Below, piece by piece: positions 12,060 to 24,700 of a stretch of DNA of 64,000 nt. The notes beneath the pieces are model-generated. The model was given only the letters and a program-made list of their open reading frames with translations. It did not search any database and was not told where the DNA came from. The stretch covers positions 310,001 through 374,000 of the forward strand of contig JAUIRK010000879.1 of assembly GCA_030549495.1 (NCBI GenBank), given 5' to 3'. Origin of the DNA: Nectonema munidae. Lineage: Eukaryota > Nematomorpha > Nectonematoida > Nectonematidae. A program made the translations under genes and the position numbers. Position 1 is the first letter of the stretch, and every line of letters starts with the position of its first letter.

Positions 12060-13735
12060 CAAAATTTCTCAAACTCAAACTCCAATCAAAAAGCATATTG
12101 GACCTTAATAAAACGAGTTCTTCCTGGATTCTCCAAAAATTCTTTTGAAACCAACCACATCATTCATAAAAGCAAAGTTGTTTCAGACCCCACCCAAATG
12201 TGCAACATCTTCAATGGAGAATTTCAGACTCAACACAAAGTCTCTACAATACAACTGGATTCAACCTATTTAGAAGACATAACTAAATCTTACAACTTAA
12301 CAAATCAATTCTTCAATTTTGCCTTAATTGACTCAAATGATGTTCTACAAACAATAAAATCAATGAAAGTAAAACCGTCTCCGTTTGATCCACTACCTAT
12401 AAATGTTATTAAAGATTGCAATTGGTACTTAACACCCATTTTAACGCATTTTATCAATTTATCCATCATTCACAACCGTTTCCCTTCTACTTTGAAGCAC
12501 GCATAAATTACCCCAATCCACAAAAAAGGCTCTATGCAGGATATAACAAACTTCCATCCTATAACAAACATACCAGCACTATCTAAATTATTCGAAAAAA
12601 TTTTCTTAACCCAAATTACAACCTATATCTCAAACAATAGTATACTTTACTCAGAACAACACAGCTATCAAAAAAATCATTCCTCTAGCAATTGTATTCA
12701 AGAAATAGTAAAAACACTTTTCTCCAAGCTGAATTCCAAGTTATTTGTTTCAATTACCTCCTACGATCTTTCTAAGGCTTTTAATTCAATAAATCATAAA
12801 CTCCTCCTCAAAAAGTTAGAAATTCTCAAGTTCAACAACTCCAGTTATCTTCTTATACAATCATATCTCTCCAACCGTACATTTCAAACCAAATTCAATA
12901 ACTCATTTTCCACTACAGCTACTGTAAATTGTGGACTGCCCCAAGGATCCACACTAAGTCCCATTCTTTTTAACCTGTTTACCAACGATCTCCCTTTCTT
13001 TATAAAGTCACCTCACACTAAAATATTTCTCTTCGCCGATGACATATATTTGATTTCATTTCACAAATCCGCTGATGTTTTGTATTCTCTCATTAGTGAT
13101 GCAACATCTGAAATACAACAATGGTGCAACATCAATCATTTAAAATTGAATACAACAAAAACTTCTACAACGATCTTTTCACCTAACATGAACAAAACAC
13201 CATCAAACATGTCAAACTTCTATGAATTAAATATTTCTTCATCTATTAACATCCTTGGGTTCCAAATCTCAAATACTTTATCAATTGAACACTTCTTCAA
13301 CAAGATCATCTCGAAGTCGAAATTCAAAATATCCACACTCAAGAAACACTTTTCTTTTCTTTCTTTTACGCAAAAAAGACTCCTCGAAAATTCCTTCATT
13401 CTGAGCAACTTTAACTATTCAATAAAAACTTTTTTTCCACTTCTCAAGAAATCAGATTTTTTAAAGTTTGAGAGGCTAATCAAAAACTGTTTCAAGTACA
13501 TATTTAGTCTAAAAAGTTCCTCAAAAATAAGCAGAAACCACATCAATCAAGCAATGATTTTTCCCGACAGTAATTTACTTTATTACAAATTTCTTATATG
13601 CACCTTCAAAGACTTATTTCTAAATCTTCCAAACTCTGAACTATCAATCAACAAGTTTCACAACATACCACCCAAAAGATTTTAGGCTCATAACCATCAC
13701 AAATGAGAGAAAGATTTCGTTTCCATTCACAAACT
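12060..13735 (+). mobile_element. Non-LTR retrotransposon (LINE) reverse transcriptase, truncated at both ends
   Basis: A plus-strand reverse transcriptase of the jockey/CR1 type. Coding similarity starts near 12060 (KAYWTLIKRVLPGF) and continues to about 13680. Recognisable motifs include ITPIHKKGS (about 12507), YDLSKAFNSINHKLLLKKL (about 12763), NCGLPQGSTLSPILFNLF (about 12926) and the catalytic FADD box (about 13033-13044), followed by the thumb (KLNTTKTSTTIFSP). The frame is nearly open: one stop at 12504-12506 stands where a Lys is expected just before ITPIHKKG. The endonuclease part is missing (5' truncation, usual for LINEs). The 3' end is abnormal: at about 13681 the sequence switches to a 55 bp copy of Tigger transposase DNA instead of a 3' UTR and tail. 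Confidence 0.9.
13681..13735 (-). mobile_element. 55 bp fragment of Tigger transposase fused to the LINE
   Basis: These 55 bases match the segment at about 9140-9194 inside the Tigger transposase with a single clear difference. On the minus strand they encode VCEWKRNLSLICDGYEPK, the part just before MDETG. Here the Trp codon is TGG, whereas the Tigger copy in this window has TAG, so the fragment came from a less damaged copy. Beyond 13735 the sequence is no longer Tigger. Confidence 0.85.
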
Positions 13736-15600
13736 TTTTACTAAGCGATCAAAAGGGGTATAGTATGATATTCAGCAATTACTTTCGCGCTAAAGATGCG
13801 TAGAAGTTCTATCTGAAAAAATGATCAAATAATGATTAATAGAGAAATGCCGCCTTCTTCCATTCTCCATTATCCAAAATTTAAAAACTGGCAATTTAAT
13901 GATGATTGGCACATTGATGTTAATAGTTATATAGAAAATTAAATAAAGAAGAGTTGGCATAGTAACTTTTTAAAGTCAAATTATAAAGAAATGATCAATT
14001 AGATTAAAAATTTTTGGGAAAAAATTACTTTTGTCATCATCAATACAGATATATCTCATTTTACAAACTTCCACTTTGCGAAATCGGAATTACGAATTGG
14101 TCTTTTAAAATAACAATTCAACCAAAATTTATTAAATAAATGAAATATTAATAATCGCTATCGTTTTGAAACATTTTCTGCAGACTTGTCTTTGTTTTAC
14201 CAAGATTATAAGATATACGATCGATTTTATTCGGTTCGTTGGATGTTATTATTACCTTAATGCATGGGTTTTTACTAAACGTTTGTGAAACATTAGGTAT
14301 TTATAGGCTTAGCAAAGATGTCGTTTTAGGGATAAAAAACATAGATACAATCACATTGATAGTCATTTAACACAAATGATAGAAGTAGCAGAAAACGAAA
14401 AATTAATCTTAATCTTAGGTAGAAAATAAAGAACCAGTAAAAATTTTAATTATGAGATATTTGAGATCAGATAAGATAAATAACGACAAAAGGCAATCAG
14501 GAGAAATTTCTGGTTTAAAGAAACAGTTTAGCGAATTGAGATATACCCGTTTGTATATAAATTTTTAATTAAAAATTAAAAAAGGGGGCTCTGGATGTAG
14601 TCAAAATATTTTATATTGTTTATACAAAAAGACAAAAATTAAGGGGGCGACATTCGCTGTGTAAAATTAATCCATGATTATAATAAAAGCCGCATTCCAT
14701 AATTAAGCCGTGTTTCTATTATGAAGCAATTAGAAAAATATGCGTGTTATTTTTTTGAGAAATAGGATGTATTAAAGTTTCTGTGTACAAGATTATGATA
14801 AATAAAGCAATATTTTTTGAAATTCAATTATAATAACTTTTTCCTATTTAGTTTTTAAGTTATATATCCAGTCCTGAATTTACTTGCATAGGTCAAACTT
14901 TTTCTTACGCATACACTCGAGCGCTGAATAAAGTTGTCTGGAAGTGTCCCACAATTTTCACACGTCGCGCATCTTATCCATTTGCAGCCACCCTGCCCCA
15001 CATTTAATCAATTTACCCCCGCACCGCATCTCATTTATTTTTTACCTGTCCAGTACCAAGACTAAAAAAATAGTGATGCTCTAATCTATTTCTTATCATA
15101 CTTTAAAACACGCATCAAATCTGTACTTATGGTATTTTAATATAAAATCCATCCAAATGTCATAGAAATACCTGGCTCCATTAAGTCTTTTTATTAGGCT
15201 TATGAGCTATAACAATATATATATATATGCAGAAAATTATTACAAGTATTGTATTTTTTCAATATAACTACTTAAAATATCAGTTGGTTTAAATAAAAAA
15301 GATATTATATAGCTTTCAATTAGTCTTTTTCATAGAACTATTTAAAAACAAAATATCATTGATGCAACTGGATTTCAGTGAAGATCTTCTATCTGAGACT
15401 AAGTGACCAGAAAGAGAAAGTTACCATAATGGATAATGTATTTCGCGCAATATATGAGATATGGAAAAATTAAGCAATTTTCTTTCCACCATTTTATAGT
15501 AAAACTTTTTAAAATATGTTACTGATAGTGTTGTTCTATAGATTTTTCTTTCTAAAAATAATCTTAGTGGATATGTCTTCAAAATTCAATAAAGTAAAAA
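13736..15600. other. Intergenic AT-rich DNA downstream of the minus-strand ADAR gene
   Basis: No gene is supported here. There are short G-runs at 14582-14590 and 14643-14648 that border a possible small repeat, a CG-containing stretch at 14940-15050, and an AT dinucleotide run near 15215-15230. Nothing could be assigned to a family. Confidence 0.35.
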
Positions 15601-15613
15601 AGAGTCTAAAAAT

Positions 15614-15619
15614 TTTATT
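15614..15619 (-). terminator. Polyadenylation signal of the minus-strand ADAR gene
   Basis: An AATAAA on the minus strand lies about 90 bases after the ADAR stop codon at 15711-15713. It is the nearest canonical hexamer and the probable 3' end signal. Confidence 0.5.
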
Positions 15620-15710
15620 AATAAGTGTAATCAAAAGTCATAATGAGTAGCAAATAAGTATACTACACAAAAATTAAAACACTAAAGAATATACAAATAA
15701 TCAAAGAAAA

Positions 15711-18700
15711 TCACAAATTACAAAAATTAGAATTTTTAGGCCATGATCCAAACCCATTAATTTCAATGCTAAGACAAAAAGCCTCTTTAATTTTATGATA
15801 TAACTTTGCTTTATTTTTAGCCTCTTGATAGGTCTTAGCAACTTCAGCTCCGTTTGATAAGAGAGAAGAAACAGACTTGTATTCGTTAAAAAACCCATTT
15901 TTACTATAAGGAGATTGATCAAAGACGAGATTATCCGGGCTCACACCCTTTTCTTGTTTTCCGTTTGTGCAATTCAAAAACTGGATGTCTTTATAACACA
16001 CACTCCACAAAATACATTTATTAGACTTGACAGACTTCTCTTCATTACTTCGAGGAATGCAAACTTTCGAAAGATAAGGACAATTTATGTAGAAAGGATC
16101 TGGAATATTATTTTCAAACATAATCGACCTTTCAAAAATGCTTCGATAGCAGCGTTCTAAGGATGTATTTGTTCCAATCACTACTCCTAAAAATAGTAAG
16201 GAAAAAACTATCAGAAAATATAAAAAAAAAAAGAACAGGCATACCACACCATTAAAGCAGAAAGGCATTACATTTCCTTATGTTCGTCCGCCGGTCATTA
16301 ACAATTCAGGATTTTTATTTTACTAAGTAGTAAGTTAAACCTGTATACTAGATTCCAAACCTTTTCACGTCTTTTACATGACTTTACTTTTTTAAATTTA
16401 TATCAGGGGCGCATATCCTTGAAATTACTGGAAGGGGCGGACTTTCAAGCGTCTTTCAAAAAGGACAACAAATTTTCCTAAATTCCTATTTTATTTTTAA
16501 ATAAGCTTAATGTAAACTTTAACCCCCACCCTATTAAGCTTAACGTCAACAATGAATGAGGACTTATAAATAGCAACATGCATAACCAAACTTTCTCTCT
16601 TGAAATAGATGCGTACCATCTCTAAATTATGCGTAGAAAAAGAGTAAAGATATCAATTAACAATAAAAAAATTGGAAATTTTATTGAATGAAAAAATTCA
16701 TTCATTAATTTTTAGTTGTTCCATTTCTTCTTCGTAAAAAATGAAAATGTTTTATTGAGAAAAATAAATTAACAAACACATCCAAATTACATAACTTTTC
16801 TGAGGTAATTTCTATCAAAAATGTAAAACAGAACTAAATTTAGAAAACTTGGTATTAGAATTTTTTCATTCTTTTTAGTGTATAAGAATAAGTTTAAGTT
16901 AGTTAGATTCTCAAAAAATTTATAAAATAAAGATAAAATTGTGCAAACAAAAATCAAACAGTAAATTAACATTGTATTACCTAATTTTTCTCAAGTTTTT
17001 GCAATGATGTCTTTTATAATAACTTTTAAGGAAAAAAGCCTATCAGAAAAAGTTTAGAGCTTCAACAAAAACTAAAAAATTTTACAGCATAAATTAAGTT
17101 TTTTGAAAACTAATTTGACGTATGTTTCAGATAATAATTAATGCAAACCCTTTTCCTCCTAGTCTTACAGATCCAGTTTTCATTGTATCACTTTTTTTTT
17201 AAAAAAGTCATGTCTAATTCTATTCCTTTGTCAAGCTGTTCAAACTGCGAATACAATATTAATTTTGCGTACATTCCGAATATTGAAAAACTATTTAAGA
17301 AAACGAATAGAGTGAATAGACGATCAACTGGCTTTGGATTGATATAAATTCACATTTAAAATAAAAGAGATGTTGAAGTAGCGATAATTAGATTTGCAAA
17401 ACAAAAGAAGAATAGATTTCCTTTAATTTGAAAATATTTCTCCATTTTTGTTTTTTAATATGCATTTATTTTTTAAACAGAATAAATTTTTATATACAAA
17501 AAATCCAGTGAGGAGATGTTTAAAACAGTGCATATATTTTATTTTTCAATGAAAACATCGCTAATAAAAAATGATCTTTCATTATGCTTCAATACCATGA
17601 AAATTTTGCAATCTCATGTAAAGGAACCATGGGGTGTTTTCATCGAGAAGGCACAAATTGCACCACTGTTATCGAAGTATGAAGAAAGTAGGCTTGATGA
17701 AGGATCGAACCCAAGACCTTGAGTTATCGAAGAACAGTATCAAAACAACCATATATACGTCCCAATAAAAGACAAAATCTTAGTGTTTCAGATAACTTTA
17801 CGTCAAATGCATAAGCACCCCTCCGAAATCGTATTGTAAAATTGAGATTCGATAAAAACACTTGATCTATTGCAAAGACTATATTTACCAAAAAGCAAAT
17901 ATGCAAACCTTTTGAACAACGCCGCAAAAATGTCTTCTTTGTTCGGTTCAACTATTTGTGAGAACAATTATTTTCTAAAATGAAGCTTGTCAAAAATAAA
18001 ATTAGATAATTTAAGTGATATTGTAAAGATTTGCACAAGTATACACATGATATAAATCTTGAATCTTCGCCATAAACATATCAAGATTCACTTTGTTTAA
18101 AAGCCTTCTCATATTATGTTCGACAAATTTTCTCATTTTTCTATTGTCAATTAAGCAACAATAAACGAAAGAGTCACTTCTCTCATAAACAAACAATTTT
18201 TACCGCTCGGATCAAATAAAAAATTATTGGTACTAAGAATGATAAGCTATTTTCTAATATCCAAAAGTATATGGAATAAATTAAAGATTACAGTTAAGGA
18301 TTTACCTGCTAAATAAATAGGATCAAAAAATGTAGACAACAAGCTTCCTTGAATCCCAAGAACATTCCACTTTAGAATCTTTTCACTGCATGACACACCC
18401 TTGTAAGGATATATTCGATCTTTTGTAACAGGAACTGTCTCTAAAATAAGCAAGAGTAAGAAAAGTAACAGAGAGAGAGAGAGATTGTGTTTACCATTTT
18501 CCTTATCCGCTATCTTAACATGGACACGATAATTTTCTTTCTCATCTGAAGATGGATTATTTTGATTCTGAGTGGCAGCATCTCTACTGCTTCCACAGGG
18601 AAGATTTGAAATGTACAAAAAGAACTTTATATTGTTATTTAGAACAAATTTTGGGGAATCTTTGTTCTCAGATTCAGTCTTTAGAAAAATGCTGCGCTGG

Positions 18701-21700
18701 GAAGCGTGTTGCGTAAGAGCGAGATCAAGATTACGCCATAAATACTTGAGCAGGCCGCGTTTAGCCAGAACTTCAGCGTGGAAGTCCAGCAAGACTTCTG
18801 TGCTGATACAAGCGCTTGTTAAATCGATGCACTGATTTCCTAAAGAGTCACTGTAAAGATAGAGAAAAAGATTAACAAAGTAAAGCGCTCACCATTCGAA
18901 ATAGAAATAACTTCGAAGGAAAACTGAGGATAAACTTCACATTTCACAATTCCTGCAATGAAGCCAGACTGCTTGTACTCAGCTTGCACGCTGTTTGACA
19001 ATTCTGCATACTTTTCTTCACAAAGTCTGGAATAGAATGGGTGAGTGAGAAAACCAGATAAAGGCGGATAAGATTACTTAGCAATGATTTCCGACATATT
19101 CGTTGACAAGAGGGGAAGAGTAAGCTCAAAGTCGGAGTAAGAAATTTCATCGTTATCAGCTGACACTTTTGCAATGGGGTTTTCATCCAATTCAAGAATC
19201 AAGCCTCTTTTTTTGAGTGCTTGTATTACTACACGCTTTTTAGCGAGGTTCTTACTTTTCCCTGAATCTTTCAATGTCTCAACGGTTTCCTTAAAAAATA
19301 TATTACAAATATTATTTCTCAGGCTGAAGAATATTGCTTTATATGAACTATAAATAGGCTAAAATACATTTATTCCACACATAATTGCTGAAATCGTGAG
19401 TATTAATTTATAGAACCTATAGCAAGGGTTCGATTCTCCAAGCAACAAGGTATAGCAACCTCATGTTGATGAAATTTTTATATACAGCTTAGTCGCATAT
19501 TTAAAAAAAAGTTTTTATTATATGTAAACTATTTATTTTTACCAAACTCTATTACACATAAGGATCTGAGTATTCTTAAAAAGGTTTGAATCAGGGAGGC
19601 CGTTTATTGTTGAAATATTGAGCGTAGAAGGAAGAGAACTAAATTCGCTGACTTAAAATAGTGTGATAATATAAGTCAGAGGTTCCCAACCTTTTTTTCA
19701 CGAAGTACCCCTTGAAAATTTTCAGCCTTAGGCGAAGCCCTAATAATTTTTTTTCACACTAATTGATTTTAAACCTCACTAATCATCAGTCAAAGATGTA
19801 TTTCAATATATACAAAACAACTTTCAATTATTTTTTATTATGGTTTTGGGGAAAATTTTCAACCCATTTTATGTATGTAGGTGGTATAACCTTTTCAGAT
19901 ACCTTTATAAAGTACCCCTTGAAAAAAGTGAAACGAACACCAGTTTCGGAACCCCTGATATAAAGGAAATAAATATATTGACTTAAAACCTATTACCCCC
20001 TGTGTTCCATAAAATGAAAATCGTCGGCTTAAAGTTAAATGAAAACCCATTAAAGAAATAACAGGATGATTGGGTTTCCAAAGCATGAGCGTTTACGGAC
20101 ATTTTTGGCCATATGAATATTCTGAAAAATTTTATTATAAAAAGGGTATTGAAGATTAACCTGTATATGTTCAAAAATAGCTTCACTTTTTAAATTAAAA
20201 AAAACATAGAATTATAGATTGCTTTAATAATAATACATTTATTGAAGGCAAATAATATAGCATAATATTCTGCTATGAAATAAAGATGTATCTGGTGTTA
20301 AATTTTTTGCCTCCGCGGATACGGATTCGCTTATCAAATTTGACATCCTAGCGAATGCAACACAAGTTTTATTATACCTCTTAAAAATTTATAAAGATAT
20401 CAATGTATATGTGTTATCATAAAAATTCTAGAAAATAAAAATTTTGAGTCTAATCCGCTTCTGAGGACGTGGATACCAGATACATCTCTACTATGAACAT
20501 GCCAGAAAAAGATTTTACACTTTTCACACTTTTTAGATGCTTTCTTTCTTTTTGTTGTGCAAAGTGAACACAAGGATGTTCAATTGTTTTAGAATAGGGG
20601 GTCCAAACAATTGAGGAACAAATATTCTATTGGCTCTCACTGTTCCACATAAAGATACTCTAGAATTTTGTCTCTATTGAAAATAAGTAGAGAGCAAACA
20701 TAGATGAACGAGGATAACGTGAAATTAATTGTAACCCCCTAATAAGCAACTTTTTCAGCATAGATATTCAATTTGTAGATAATAGAAAGATCATATCAAA
20801 CCATCATAAGTTGTTTGAATAGAACTATAGCACTTATGCCTACAACTCAATTATAAGATTTATTTCTTTCAGTCATAGAGCATACAGTATATGCGATGAC
20901 AATATTTTCCCTTCGCGTTTATGAAAAAAGTTCATAGTTCTCATTGCAAAATCAACTTATCATCGTGATAATATTATCGCAGTTATATGTTAATTGTGCT
21001 GGTCTATATCGTTCTATAAATCTTATATACTTATCATGACAAAGGTTTTTTAAGATCTTTATACGTAAGAAGGTAATTGTGACTTCTATAATTACTGAGT
21101 GAAAAAATATTATATAAAATATAAAAAAATTCAACAAAAAAGGACGAAATTATTGTATGAGATTTAGAAATAGATGGCGTTAAAAAATTACTAGTTCAGT
21201 ATCTTTTGAAATTAATTAATTTAACATCAATTAGTGTGAAAAAAATATAAAGTATAATATAAAATAGCAAACAAAAAAAGATTGGGAAAAAACTATAGAG
21301 TCCGTCAATGGTGCTACGATGAATTTGTCTAAAAAGCGAAGGTAGAACAAAATAAAACTTGTCAAAATTGCAGCGAAGGTATTTTGAATTCATAGTAGCG
21401 TGAAGAAGTCAACACACACACGTGAGATATATCTAGGAATCATGAAAAAAGGTATAAAAAAATCTATATTTAAGCACGTGAACAAATGTGTACTCAATAT
21501 CACAGTTGCAGAGTTGGAGATTTTAATTAAAGAGCTTGGATGGAGTGAGTAGGTGTATCCAATATAATTTAAGAAACTTTATTTTTGTAAGGATATGGAG
21601 TTTAAATATTTAAAATATATTTGGATTGGAAGCCATACCATAGCAATAATATGATAGCGTATTTGTGAGTATATTCTAGAGTGAATTTGTTAAATGAACA

Positions 21701-24700
21701 TACCTTGTCATCATTGTAGTTAGTGATGGTGAGGTAACAGGTGTAGTTAGGAGAATTGGGATCTTTTTCAAATGAGAGAGTCGGTTTTTTGAAAGAGATA
21801 TACAGCAATAGCTGAAAAGGATTCAGGTAGGTGTTCTTACTCAATTCATAGTAGCCCTAAAAAAGAGAGATTGGTTTGAAAGAAAGGCAAGGGTAAGCAT
21901 TAGAGCTAATGGCTGAGATATGACATATTTATATAGGTGAATTTCATAAATTTTTTTACAATATTTGAAAAATTGTGTATAAATCTTTTTACATATTTAA
22001 TTTTTTTTATGAATTTAAAATAGAAACCTTGTTTTACAGTAAAAAACTATACGAAGCAAAAAATAGAAGAATAAAAATGAACATTTGTCTCCCTACATAG
22101 ACAAATTATTTATTTTATGTGAATCAATAATAATAATTATAGGAACCAATAAGAACACGCTTAAAAAGAAACCTCATTTATAATTTTTTTTGTTGTTTTA
22201 TACAGTAGATTGTCTTTAGTAAACTACCATTTTTAGTAGTTGATATAACTCACAACTTGAGAAAGCCCACGTTTCACATGCACTAGAAAGAATATACTAG
22301 TAATTAGTTGTTGCAATTATGTTCAGAAGACAGTAATAAAAATAGGTCTCCCTCATGCGTGTGTCATGATATGCCTGCCTATATAGAATAACACATTCCA
22401 ATATCATCCAGTGTTTTTGTTAAATGGTGTTACCTACGTCCTGTAAACACAATGTATTTGACATTAATACAAAATATCGTGTTATTGTAGCTGAACAAAA
22501 AAAATAAAATCCAAAATAGCAATAACACATATATATATATATCAGTTCCAAAATTTTGCATATATATCAGTTTTTTCAATAGCCGGGGACCTATTTTTTC
22601 AGTGGGGGCCGTGGACCTGGATTTATGTTAAGGCTACAGCCCCTATGTTAATCTGGGCTGGCAAAAGTGTGCCCTTCAGTAATTAATATTTTACCCACAA
22701 AACAGTTCAAATAATTTCGTAAATAAGGCGCCTGAAACCCAGAACCGTTTGTAGAATTTATGAGTTTTCTCTAAAATACTACAAATTAAGGAATGTTCTT
22801 TTGAGCGTGAATATTAAAAATCAAGAATGAACTAGAAATGAAATCAAAGTTTTTTCAATCAAGTTCTCAGTTTCTTTTGTGTGAAAAATATCGACTTCTC
22901 GAAAAATGTGCCTTATTTTTAACATCTATTTTTTCTCCTACATATTTGTGTGAATCAGCATTCTCTGAAAAATGAATATAGGTCTAGACCTGCATTTAGA
23001 TAGTTGCTTAAAAATATCACTAAGTAATTACAAACCTAATTTTCAAAATGCAGATACAAAATTGCAAAATATGCATTAAAAATATTTACATTATTCTTTG
23101 TGATCATCTTTATTTTGACATTTAAAATGTTTGCGCTGTTTGATATTTTTTTTACAAAAAAATTGCTCTTGTTTTAATAAAGTTCTGCATCCTTTGTTTT
23201 TTTCCATCAACCTTAGAAAATATATGAGAAGCAGTATTTGTATGTATATATGATTGATTGATTAGGAAGCAATGTATAATACACGTATTTGAGGCAATAA
23301 ATAAACATAGCAAACCTGTTCATCACTCCAACTAGCGCAATTTGATATGACTTCCTTTTCAGGATAAAGAGTTTGTATTTCAAACATCGTAAACAAAAAC
23401 TTTCTGATAGCATGCAATTTGGAGTAGTTTTTAGCGAATGAGGATGCTAAAAAATTTTTGTGAACCAACTTAAAAATGGAGAAAGCTTAAAAATGTAACC
23501 ATTGAAGACTTTGTCTTTATATTTTAGAGTTGTGGTAAAGACAACGCGATCACCAACATTTTTCTGTGTAGTTTCAATTTCATGCTTTATTTTGTCCATC
23601 AGGTGGCGAAAAATATTGTTTGCATTAAGATTGTTATTCTATACAATGCAAAAAAAACAGATTTTCTTTTCAAAAGGAGAACACAGATGAAATAAATGGA
23701 AGGGAAAGAAATGAAATTTCAAGTAACATTTCAAATCATACAACTCCTGTTTAGAAATTTTAAAGGCTAGAATTCGGTATTCCAATTGAACAGTATGTTG
23801 AGGAGAAATCATCCCAAATTAAAGCTACTTATATATCACACGAATTCTCCAACATAAAGAGTAAACCATATTCACCATCCTGCTATGATAAAAGCCTTAT
23901 AATTTAGGGGATGGGCGCTATAGTAATGTTGATTAAAGTTTGGTAAGCATTTTTATTTCTAAACCTAATTATTGAACCCTTTTTTTCATTCCAATAAACC
24001 TAATTCGATTAGCGACGCCTTCCCTTAGTCTCATTGTAAGCGGGCGAATTTAAGATGGACAGAGTTTCTTAGCATGGCAAGAATTTCATTTGAAGTCATT
24101 TGAGGCACTAATTTTTATGCCGTACATAGAAAAATCAAAACATTGATTGAAAATTATTGAGTATCATCGACTTTATATTTATTGATTCCGATAGTGTTGC
24201 TGCATTTTATAGTGTCTATTTTTGTTTAAATTTATATCGCCTATAAAAAATATCGATTTATCACATTTACACAGGGAAACGAATATATTTTTTATCTCTT
24301 TTTCAAGAATGTATAAAACGCTTTTATGAGTTTTGATAAGGGAACATTTTTGTGTTGCTCTAGTGTTAAACATTCTTGATAGGACAAGATGAGGTAGAAT
24401 AGGAAGGGATTAGTATAGCCGTCAGACATTAAAGTTTCTAAACAGGATGTTGAGATGATGAAGATGCCAACCTTTGATATTAATGGCGCAAAAGATGACA
24501 TTGAAAGGAAGAGAAAGGTGGTACGTTTTTGAGCTTAATCTTTTGCGCGATTAATTTTAAAGATTCCTCGTCGTCACATTTGGCAGGTGTGGTCGCTTCT
24601 GCTTTTCTCGCCTTGCTCGAAGAAGCGCCACCGGCAACACTCGCTAAAGGCGACAGCGGCAACTTGAAATGCTCAACTAAAACTTTATGCGCCAGCTTAC

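Noticed and set aside
17141-17347. 68-codon plus-strand frame with a Cys pair inside the last ADAR copy A intron
   Set aside because: It lies antisense within an intron, next to two repeats, and shows no known motif.
19395-19470. Box B-like GGGTTCGATTCTCC suggesting another SINE
   Set aside because: No box A at a suitable distance and no matching tail of either SINE family.
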